Source of the DNA: Schoenobius gigantellus
Taxonomy: Eukaryota; Arthropoda; Insecta; Lepidoptera; Crambidae
Length of the DNA stretch: 64,000 nt
Assembly (NCBI GenBank): GCA_963935595.1
Contig: OZ012559.1
Location: forward strand, 13,415,001 to 13,479,000
Reading direction: 5' to 3'
The notes under the pieces were generated by a model, which saw only the letters and a program-made list of their open reading frames with translations, searched no databases and had not been told where the DNA came from. Positions within the stretch are counted from its first letter, which is position 1; every line of letters starts with the position of its first letter. Shown piece by piece: positions 31,301-43,300 of this stretch. The position numbers and the translations under genes are program-made.

Positions 31301-34300
31301 TTTTTTTGCCCCTTTGATGGAGTTTATATCTTCACTGATGTTTATCCACCGCCTTTTAGCTTCATTCTTAGTGAATGAGCTTGAAAGTTTGCCACATTTT
31401 AGCTGTGGATCGGCTTCTACTAAATGTACTAGACGAAGCCTTTGCTCCGCACTAGCAAATTTTTTGGATATATTATTTTGCTTCATAACAGATTATTATA
31501 TAAATAAAATAATTAAAATAAGAATTTGTCTCAATTCAATATTTATCTTAGACAAACTTTGTTGTAATTAATGACATTTAACGTCAGAACTTATTAATGT
31601 GCTGTCTGGAGAGTTCCGTTTCAATCAATACGAAATATTAAAAATTGAACTTTTATATTTTGTAATATAAGTATTATTTTTAGAAAATATGATCTCATTT
31701 AAAAATATATTTTGTGTTAAAATAGATTTAGTTATAGTTTTTTTTACCAAAAATACTATTTTAAGATGTAAATTATAGTGGTTGCCATAGCGTTTTTAAA
31801 AACGCCTCATGAACGTCGTACGAAACATTAAATTGTCAATGCTATTTCCGACTTTCTAGTTCGATTGTTAATATTGTTCTATGGGTACCCCAGAATACGG
31901 TTCATTCGAATCATTCGAACTTTTCAGTAGAATCGAAAAATTCGCATACGAATTTACCATGCGGAAAAGTTCTATTACATGAGAATCGGGTCCCTGGGAC
32001 ACGATTCTTATGCATTCGAAAAAAGTTCACATTCGTAAAAATGTTCGAAATTCGAATTTTTTTCGAAGGTACCACAGTTTGTGTATTCTCAGAATTTCAC
32101 AATCGAAATAATTCGAACGAACATCACTCGAACGCAACGAATGGTATGGACAAGTCAAAGTTGAGGTTCGTATACGAATTAAGCTGTCAAAAGTGTGTCA
32201 AAATTATAACAATACAAGGAGTTTGTGATTATTTTTGTATAAATGAGCTCAAACTGTGTTTTGTCTCATTAAAATGAATGAGGAAGAGTTTTTTGGTGGA
32301 CTTCTTCGCCAATTTGGTGGAAGAACTAGAAGCAGCAAGCGCGGACCCACATACACATAACGTAGAGGATAACTTCAAAACTTACCTTGCGCCACTCCTC
32401 TCAATTTTTTTGCCCCTGTGATGGAGTTTATATCTTCACTGATGTTTATCCACCGCCTTTTAGCTTCATTCTTAGTGAATGAGCTTGAAAGTTTGCCACA
32501 TTTTAGCTGTGGATCGGCTTCTACTAAATGTACTAGACGAAGCCTTTGCTCCGCACTAGCAAATTTTTTGGATATATTATTTTGCTTCATAACAGATTAT
32601 TATATAAATAAAAAAATTAAAATAAGAATTTGTCTCAATTCAATATTTATCTTAGACAAACTTTGTTGTAATTAATGACATTTAACGTCAGAACTTATGA
32701 ATGTGCTGTCTGGAGCGTTCCGTTTCAATCAATGTACTTTACGAAATATTAAAAATTTAACATTTATATTTTGTAATATAAGTATTATTTTTAGAAATTA
32801 TATTCACATTTAAAAATATATTTTGTGTTAAAATAGATTTTGTAATATTTTTTACCAAAAAGAACTATTTTAAGATGTACATTATAGTGGTTGCCATAGC
32901 GTTTTTAAAAACGCCCCATGAACGTCGTACAGAACATTAAATTGTCAATGCTATTTCCGACTTCCTTGTTCGTTGGGTACCCCAGAATACGGTTCATACG
33001 AATCATTCGAACTTTACAGTAGAATCGAAAAATTCGCATACGAATTTACCATGCGGAAAAGTTCTATTACATGAGAATCGGGTCCCTGATCGTTTGTGTC
33101 GGGATCTACACAATCTCTCTTCTTGCATTGCACCAAATAGCAATGTTCGGTCGGTATCAACGCTCCGGCTAAAAGGTAAGGCGGTTATCCTGTATCGATA
33201 CGATGCTGGTTCCCGCATCACTGAAGAACATGCTCTAGCATAGTGACGTGTGCATGCCGATTTACGTTGCTAACATTGATTTACTACCAAACGTAGATAG
33301 AGCACTTCATACAAAAACGCGCTTGAAATCTGTCACCTAATCGACTATACATTTGTACGCTGTTAAATAGGTAGTTGAATATGCACACCCGAATTAAAAT
33401 TACCATAAAGAAAGTACCGTATTTATCGAATTCAACCTTATTCTTTATTATTACGGCAACTATTTGAAGTACAACCGTGTGCAGTTACATCATTTCATAC
33501 CTAGCCACATTAAATTTGACGTTTTAGTAATTGCTACAAGAAAATATCAACTTTATACTTTGAAACATAATGCTCAAAATTGCTTAACCAACGCATGGAA
33601 AAGAACTGCACGAGGCCCGATTGGGCAGTTCTTCACCGGCCCACTTTTCGAACGTTCATGCGTTATCTACGTTTGGTAGTAAATCAATGGTTGCTAAAGT
33701 AAAGCAATGTTCGCTATGGTCTAGTCCCTAGGGGCCTAGACAAAGTAACAATTCAAAAACGATAACGACGTTAGAAAAGAACAAAATGTATGGGAAATAA
33801 TTCCACATTACGATTCATTCTCATACATTGCCGTTTGGTACAGACCGTATAACGGAAACGAAAAGAACGGGAAAGTTACTTTGTCTAGGCCCCCTGATGG
33901 GTATTAAAACTGTAAAATTTCTTAGCTCAGTAAGTCGAAAACCGCGTTTAGTGGAGTCCAGCCTTTAATCTTACCTAGGTTGCGTGTCGTTTTAACATCC
34001 CCTTACATGTGAAGGAATATATAGAGAGTGTGCTGTGTTTGCAGCAGAAACTTATGCACTATAGCTTACCGCCCAAGTAGCAGAAGCTTCTATAATCAAG
34101 GCGTTTTATCACCGAACAGTGATATAATAGGCCTATAATAGTAATCATTGTGACTGCGTGTACTATAAAGGTTTTTAACATAGCATTTTTATTCTATAAG
34201 ATTAAAGAACATTTAAGTTCTATAACTGAGCTCTTAGAACGCTTTCAGGACCATACAAAAGAATCTTTAAAGTGTTGAATTGTAATAGATTAGAAAAAGT

Positions 34301-37300
34301 AATTATAGTACTATTTAGTACTAAAGACGACCCTTCTAACACATTAATGTATTTATTTGGCACTAATAATGTGTCAAAATAACTTTTACAGTGCTAGTAT
34401 TGTAACAATATCGAAAATACTATTACAGTATCATTCTGCAATATACAACAACCTTGCACAACCATTACGTAATGTTTTAGCTTCTTAAAAGCTCCCTTAA
34501 AATCGCTATGGGCTAGTTCTTTAAAAGTCATAAAACTCTTCTATAGTATTATATAGTACCATAGCGACTCCTGGTTCAGTTGCTAAATAATTTAAAGTGA
34601 AAATGGCTGCTGTTTTCTGCCGTGATTGCACATTAACAGCACGACTGAAGCGAATTTGTAGGTACTATAGCAGTCATAGTCGGCATAAGTCCTTATTTTA
34701 TTTATTTAAATTTAATTAAAACACGAAAATTATGAGGGCGCATTGTCAAAATTAAAATCAGCATAATGATTTTATCCCCTTCGGAGCATAATGTACAATA
34801 CGAAAAATGTGCACGACACGCAAAATGAGCAAAACGCAAAATGTACAATACGCAGAATGTGCAACACGCAGAATGAGCACCACACGCAAAATGAGCAAAA
34901 CGCAAAATGTACGAGACGGGTCTAGGGCCTTATACACGGCGACGATGATGACACAAGACAAAGGGTTTTATTTTTATGTTTGTTCTCCGTTTTATTTAAT
35001 GGGAGCGTCTGTGTGCTCTTGAGTATGAGTAAGTATGCCTGTCTGCTTTACCTCGAAAGGGATTACAAACATAATTAAGGATGAAAATGATTTAAACTAG
35101 ATTGTCATTGTAAATATTTGGAAAGGGAAAACTATGTGTCTGAGACCGTCATTTTGTTTACTTAAATATACGGTCTGATGTATTTAGCTAAGTTTCAGCG
35201 TTTGGTTATGATAAGAATTGATTTTTAGTTTTTTTTTAGAAAACAGGGCGGACAACGAATCAAATTTTATTTAACTTTAAGCTATTTTTTTGTTAAGTTG
35301 GTACATAAGATAAAAATTAATTCAATAAATTTGTTTTTGAAGTTAATTCGGGTTTTGTATATCCAAGGGTTGTGAATTGGAACTGTGCCAACTGCCGAGA
35401 GGGTGTGAACACAGCTCCTCTTGTACATTTTGCGTTTTGCTCATTTTGCGTGTGGTGCTCATTCTGCGTGTTGCACATTCTGCGTATTGTACATTTCGCT
35501 TTTTGCTTATTTTGCGTGTCGTGCACATTTTGCGTATTGTACATTATGCTCCGAAGGGATTTTATCGATACAATTATTTTCGCAAGTGCACTGATACGAC
35601 AGAGTCAGAGACGGTCCTTGAATATTTTGTAGTATGTCATTTTTACTAAAAGTTATGTTAAGCAACAATGACGAATAACATAAAGCATCATAATTAAAGT
35701 TACCTATATTTGTTTTCTTGAGGAACATTAAATGGAGTGATAAAAATGATCACTGGAATTATTTATGGTGCAAAATAGCACTATAAGTATGTATTGGTTA
35801 CTTTTATAGTTTAGCTTTGTGACATAAGCGTTGCAGAGAGCACTATTGTAGTACTAAAAGCGTTTCTTGACACGTTACCATTTCAGATACAGAGCTAATT
35901 TGACACCATGAGAGCCTCTATGTAATGTTTATAGATTAAATCAGTGATAAAACTAGGGCCTTTTCGGGGTTCTGTAGAAGTTTACAAGACCATTATAGTG
36001 CTAATCATAAACACTAATTAGAGGCTCCAAAATGTTCTCAGGACCTTTATAGTATCAAATTTTGCTACTTGGGCGCTCGCGACTTTGCCCGCGTTATCTT
36101 TGTTTTCCCGTGGGAATTCTTTTTCCTGTAGGAAAATTACCCTATGTCCTTCCTCTGGGCTCGAAATATCCCTATACCAACTTTCATCAAAATCGGTTCA
36201 GTAGTTTCGAAGCCTATTCAATACAAACAAACAAACAATCAAATCTTTCCTCTTTATAATATTAGTATAGATAAATCTCCCGCGCTGGTGGTTTATTGTC
36301 TAAGAAAAATCTATTGCGATCGTTTTCAATTTGACAGTCGCAATCCACCCATCGCTCCTTTATAAAAGAAAGTCGGCGCAGAACCTTGCGTACACGGCGC
36401 AGTGGCAGATTTTTTTCTTAGACAATAACCCCGCAGATGTTAAGTCCAGCGGAAAGTCGCAGTCATTATTTTGTCATTCTCTGCGGTGATCAAAAATCGG
36501 TTACTTCAATATTTATTCAAAGGTTTTCAAGTTATGTGTAACTAACTATGATATTACCAAGGATGCGTAGTGAATTTTCAAATAAGACGAGAAAACACTT
36601 ACTTGCATTTTATTTTAAAATAATAGAAAGAAGAGCTTAAAACTCTTATTAGGAAATAGTAAAAATAGGAATGGGATATCACACAACATTGAAAAAAAAT
36701 ACTTTAAAGAATGTATTGTATTCCATGGTACGCACCTAAGTCTCCAATACTTCGGTTACTCTCAGGCCTCTCTTACCCATTGGGCACAATGGGCACGTGC
36801 CCAGGGCCCCCGATGGACTGGGGCCCCCTAGTCCCTACTCGATTACCAAGCGATAACCGATAGCTACTCTACTTTCTCATTATACATACTATATTATATA
36901 CTACTCAAAACAAAATTGCAGCCACCTGTAAAATTGTATGATAAACAAACTAACATTAGGTACTCATTTCTTTGCTCATTTCTTCTCTGTGTTTGTTTAT
37001 TGGTTTTAAGGTCCCGAGCGTTTTTGACGACAAATAAATTAAGTGCGTCCCTAATATAAATAAGCAATAAGATTCTATTGAAAATCAATATAAATAAAAG
37101 GTGGCTCTTATTTTCTTTTGAATAATATAGATATATGTTACTGTAAAAGTCCTTATACTTATTGGTAAATCTTAGGTTTTGTCAGTAAAGAACATTATTA
37201 TCCACTTTGGACCTGATGATGTCTAGAAATGAAATATATTTTTCATTACTCATACTCTGAAAGTAGGTCTGAAGTTGCCTGAGGAGCGGGTTGAAAGTTA

Positions 37301-40300
37301 TTCTTTTCAGCCCTAGGGAGAATCACTTTCAACTGACAGCTGCTGTCAAATTTTAAAAAAGAAACTAGTTCCTTTTTTACATTTTTATTGAACCATGTTC
37401 CGACTTTCTATACAGCCAATCAATTACAGCGCGGTGTAAAATTTAAATAACATAATGTTGAGTATTTAAAGAATATATTTTTTAAATTACTTTATTATAT
37501 TTTATTTTGAACTATTTCATTAAAATAACATAAATTTGGGCAAAATAGTTACCATTTTTTAAATTATGAAAATGAAAAATAATGGCTGAATAGCTGGCCG
37601 GCCACGAAAAAAAACCAAAATAAGCGGGGAAGCAGCAATGTGATCTTCATTTGTTTTTTCTCACGTTTTGTTAATACTTCCATATAGCAGAGATTTGTAT
37701 TAACTGTTAATTATATTTGTATAACATTGTGTTAATAATTAACACAATGAGTTCATCTGATTCAGGTGTGGAGTTAACGCCTGATTTTATAAGAGAAAGC
37801 GGGTTAAAGCAGAAGTTGTTGATTTATGTAAAATAAAATTTACACGTTTTTCCTTTAGCTAATTCATTGTTTTTTTTTTCACTTTCCTTGTATTCGTAAT
37901 GAAAAGCACAGTGTTTACCTCGGGTTAAAGACTTATTTAGTCCCTCGAACTATTGGTGCCCTCGCTACGCTCGGGCGCCAAACACCGCCTCGGGACTAAA
38001 TAAGTTACTTTCACCCCTGGGGTAACAAAGTACTATTAATATAAAGGTGTATCTGTTACTGTAAAAGCCCGTATGTCAGTAAATCTTAGGTTTTGCCGGT
38101 AAATCCTACATGAGCTGGTAACTGTTAGGATTTTAAAAAGAATAGATGATTTTTCGGGCTTTTAGACTTTGGGGTATACTAGGTTTTACCAATGATTCGG
38201 ACGGGTCCTCCCAACGTGGGGGGACCGGGCGCAGCGTGCCGTCGACTTTATCAGACGGTGATAAAGTCGATGGCGCTGTACGGAGCCCCGATTTGGGCGG
38301 AGCGTCTCGCCCCCCGAACGATGGCCCTCCTGCGCAGGCCGCAGAGGGTCATTGCCACCCGGGCCGTGCGGGCCTACCGTACGGTCTCTCACGGGGCGGC
38401 CTGCGTTCTAGCGGGCTCGCCTCCGTGGGATATCGAGGCACGCGTCCTTGCGGCCGTGCACCGACATCGGGTGGCAGCGAGGAGTCGGGGGGAGCGGCCC
38501 CTCCCGCAGGAGGTGGCGCGCACGAGGCACCTGGCGCAGAGGGAGGCTCTCCGCCAGTGGGCCGAGACGCTCGCCCACCCAGCTGCCGGCCACTGTACGA
38601 TCGAGGCCGTCCGTCCAGTGTTGGAGGAGTGGGTTGGGCGCCGGCGAAGCAGCCTCACCTATCGGATGGTGCAGATGATGACCGGGCACGGGTGCTTCGG
38701 ACATTATCTGCATCATGTCGCACGGAGGGAGCAGACGCCGCAGTGTCACCATTGCGGCGCTCCCGACGACACGGCCGGGCACACCCTCTCGGAGTGCCCG
38801 GCCTGGCGACCCCAGCGCGATGCATTAGCCCTCGCGCTGGGCCTAGGTAGGGGTACGCCCGTCGCGCTGGCCAGCGTCGCACGGGAGATGCTGACCAGCG
38901 CGGCGGCGTGGGAGGCTGTCGCCTCCTTCTGCGAGGATGTTATCTCGCAGAAGGAGGCTGCGGAGCGGGCGCGAGAGGATGACCCTCTCGCCGCACCGCT
39001 CCGGCGCAGGCGGTTGGGGAGGAGGAGGCGTGCGTTCCTCAACGCGCGCCAGCTCCCCTAGCAAGCTGGGGGCTGAAACGGCTCGGCCGGATGACCACCG
39101 GCCGAGAGATACTTTTCACCCCTAGCTTGGCCGTCTGGGGGGGTCGAATTTCTCAAGATACTTGTCGACCCCCTCCGTAGAGGTAAGTCCTGGCGCGTGC
39201 GCCAGGCAACCCTCCAGGGGGCACAATCGGGGAATGGCCAACGCCGATCCCGATTGTGTCTCCACGGAGGTAGAAGTATCTAGAGAGTTTTTAGCCGGTA
39301 GTGGGTCTTCTACCCGAGTCCTGCATATCCTTGGGGTGGCCTAGTCAGCTCAATTCCCTTGTCGAATACCGTAAAGACTGTATTTTCTCTCTTGTAAAAA
39401 AAAAAAAGGTTTTACCAATGACGGTTAGTAAATATTGGTTTTCGGAATAAAACAATGTGTATTTCTGTCGTTTTTCTTTTCAGTTTAACTATGAGTCAGC
39501 ACCTTACAAATTAATTAAGTTACGAATCCACCTAGACTGTACAAAACGACACAGTTACATGCGACCTGTAATTGTACACATTAAAACTAAACAAAGTCTA
39601 AATTAAATACTAAATAAAAAATTGATAATTATCGTTATGATAAAACATTTGTTATTGTAATTAATTTTATTTATTTTTTAATCTATACTAATATTATAAA
39701 GAGGAAAGATTTGATTGATTGTGTGTTTGTATTGAATAGGTTTCGAAACTACTGAACCGATTTTGTTGAAAGTTGGTATAGGGATATATTTCGAGACCAG
39801 GGGAACGACATAGGGTAATTTTCCTACGGAAAAAAAATTCCCACGAGAAAACAAAAATAACGCGGGCGAAGTCGCGAGCGGAAAGCTGTAGTAACTTATA
39901 AAACATAATTTTAAAACACCTTTAAAAAACAAAACAATTTAAAAACGAAAATTATTTTCTTACAAATGCCTACGTTGGCCTGTGGTAACTGAATCATTAT
40001 TTATCTTATTATTTGGTATTTTATAACTTACTTAATTAAAATATTTGACCAATCTAAAAAGTCCCACATTTTATGCGTCTCAAGAGAAAACACTCAGGTC
40101 AGGAGAATTCAAAAATAGGATTTTTTAAAATGCAAGTATTGCTGTCGCGTTGTGCCCCCAAGCAAACGAGTGCGATAGAGACAACTGAAAAATACACAAA
40201 ATAGACGTTTCGTAGTCCTCTATTTTCTCCTCTAAAACTTGAACGATTTAATTACTTTTTTTTCAATTTAAGGAAAGGTTTTGGTTATGTTTCTGTGTTT

Positions 40301-43300
40301 CATCTTTTTTGATATAATCGCGTCAAATTTGTTTGCTGGGTGTTTGAAACAGCAGAAAATTTTTGAAGGATTAAACCACCTGTAATAATTAATGTAATAA
40401 AAAAAGGAGAACGTAGGACCATGTGCATAGCTTTTTTTGTAAAAATAGGGCAACTATTGCAACTATCGAGGAAGGAAACCCGTATGATTTCCTCTCAACA
40501 TTGACCGCGTAGATATTTTCAACATTGACCGCGTCTTGGTGTTGGTGGTAAGTTCTAGGATTTACCGGGTGTATAATGGTAAAAGTCCGAAATAAACAAT
40601 GATCACAGAACAGTTCGGACTTTTAACCATCAAGAGTTGATAAATCTTAGGTTTTACCGGAAAATGTTAGGATTTACCGTAGTTCAGGCTTTTACAGTAA
40701 GATATACACAAAACACGTTGGAAATACCTATACAATTTAAGGGTTTCCCTCGATTTTTATGGGATCCCATCGTCAGGTCCTGACTTTGGTGACCTTGGGA
40801 CCACCCCAGAAGGATACTCTATCAAATACAAACAGAATTTTGAAAATCGGTTTACAATTGGCGGTGTAATCGCGTACATACACACACACAAACCAATATA
40901 CGGGTCGAATAACCTCCTCCTTTTTAAAGTCGGTTAAATAGTGCTTTATTATTCATAGGGGGCCCACTATCCTAATGTGCCCAGGGCCTCTAATAGGTGA
41001 AAGACAGCCCTGGTTACTCTTACTTCGGTCCGGTAACTTTCAAGTTAACTAATTTACCAATATAGAGTACCTTTCCTTACGAATATCTCATTAAAACTAT
41101 GCTAAGTTTAATAACATATTTATTTCCTCATACAGGGACATAAAATGCGAGAACCTACTGATGGACCACGGTCTGAACATAAAGCTATCGGACTTCGGCT
41201 TCGCAAGGGGTCACATGAGACCGAAGAACGGCGTCTTCTCACTGAGCGACACTTTCTGCGGAAGCTACGCGTACGCGTCTCCAGAAATACTCAAAGGAGT
41301 TCCATATAGACCGCAGGACTCGGACATCTGGAGCATGGGGGTCGTTCTCTACGCGATCGTCTTCGGAAGGTTGCCTTTCGACGACACAAACTACACACAG
41401 CTTTTAAAAGTGAGCAAAAATATGAAAATTACATGTAATATTAGCTCGTTTGTTTACATTGGAGCTGATGTAATGTTTGCTGGCGAACTTTTTTCATTTT
41501 CACCTACGAGTATCTAAAAGTCGATTTTCCTTGTGTGTTTTAGGCCATGTGATGGATCCATCAGTTTTGATTAAAAATCAGTCCCGAAACTGTTGTTAAA
41601 TTATAACTAAGCTGTCGGTATTAAATTCATTCACTAAACCTTTGCTAGGCTTGTTCACTTATGTCCAAATCAAAAAAAAAACATATCACTAACGGTTTGT
41701 TGGAATTTATCACGCGTTAAGTTTGGATGGAATTTATCACGCGAAGAATAACGATGATGACATTTGTAAATGTCCGCGCGTTACGTAGGTACATTATCAG
41801 AAGCTTGTGATGATATCGGTGTTTTAGAACAATATTTTGACCGCAATGTTATTTTGGTTTAAGTTTAAGCTTTGCGGGAAAAATTTAAAAAAAACTACCG
41901 CTGAACCTATACTAAACCGTTGCCATTAACCAATCACAACGCAACATTGTTACGTCATCAAACATTTGACAGTCAATCAATGTGTTTTGATTGGTAGATC
42001 ACTTCACTTCTTTAGACTATTGCAATCGGCCGTGATCACAACCATTACTGCCAAACTCAAGTTTTGGGGATAAAACACAGTTATTAGAGTTTACGAGTAC
42101 TGTATTAAAAATGGCCAAACGTATATTATTGAATTTGTTTTGAGTTAGGTACCTGCAAAAAGGACAAAGCGTAGATCGCAACGGTTCAATTTCGTTTCGG
42201 CTGTTAGTTAAAAGTAGAATTAGACATCTAATGGACTAATCCATACTGCTTTTTGGCCGTTTACAAGTTACATTATCGCCAAGAGGAAGCTCAACAACAT
42301 GAGAAATCTAAAACTATACGGCTCTGAGATACCATGGTCCACAAAGGTGAAATATCTAGGAGTTACCCTAGATAAAGAACTAACGTGGAAGGAACATGTA
42401 GACCACACTACTGAAAAATCCGGAAGGATACTCAATATGTGTCGGTCTACCTTCGGTAAAACCTGGGGTCTCAAACCTAAGATACTCTACTGGATTTACA
42501 AAATAATGATACTGCCGGTCATAACATATGGCAGTATTGTCTGGTGGCCAAGAACGATACTAGTCACATGCAGGGAACTACTAGGTAGATTCCAAAGGCT
42601 GGCTTGTATGGCCATTACGGGGGCTTTCAAAACTACCCCTACAGCGGCCTTGGAGATTTTTAAATCTCGAACCACTCCACAGTGCTGTACAAAGAGAAGC
42701 CATGAGGGCACTCTACAGGCTCAGAACTTTGGGAATGTGGAATGCGAACCGGCCACCCACAAAACACACGGCATTCGCGTCTGAAGGAGGCAATCTGCTG
42801 CTGAGCATGATCAGCGACAGAATGTTACCTCAATATATTTTCAGACTACTTTTTGAGGTACACATTCCAACAAGGGAGGAATAGGATAAGGAGCTGGCAC
42901 CCCCTCAGGGGAACAGCATGATTTTGATCTGGTATACAGATGGATCGAAAATGAAATCTGGTACAGGGGCAGGAATACACTGCAACAAAACTGATATATC
43001 GATCAGCATGGGTAAGCTGGCAACTGTGTTTCAAGCTGAAACATGTGCTATCCTAGCCTGTGCACAGGAGAATTTAGACAAGGGTCGCAATGGCCTAAAC
43101 ATCTACATTCTCAGTGACAGCCAAGCGACTCTCAAAGCGCTCCTGTCATACAAAGTGGAATCCAAACTAGTGCTGAATACAATCGAAGCACTCAACAAAT
43201 TGGGTAAAACCAATACGTACGTCTAGTTTGGATACCACGTTGTTGTTGGTCATAGTTAAGTTATAGTCCATACAAATTCCATAACAGTATTATTTGCCAT

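Larger units (their letters stand above)
36763..41012. mobile_element. hAT-like composite element, 4.25 kb, with 8-bp target duplication
   Basis: GTTACTCT stands at 36755-36762 and at 41013-41020. The ends between are CAGGCCTCTCTTACCC and, reverse-complemented, CAGGGCTGTCTTTCAC, followed on both sides by GGGCAC-type and CCAGGGCC boxes. An 8-bp duplication with CAGG ends fits hAT. I find no transposase. It has taken in an R1 LINE (38196-39407), a MITE (37917-38031), a dispersed repeat (39680-39895), repeat A (40120-40500) and the 40740-40935 repeat. Confidence 0.7.

Noticed and set aside
34807..35549. Repetitive ORFs rich in Cys, Thr, Arg and Met on both strands
   Set aside because: They lie in the 16-bp subrepeat arms of the foldback element; the open frames follow from the repeat unit, not from selection on a protein.
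38146..38850. 234-codon ORF overlapping the R1 LINE
   Set aside because: Alternative frame of the GC-rich R1 ORF2 fragment; the frame with the zinc motif is the real one.
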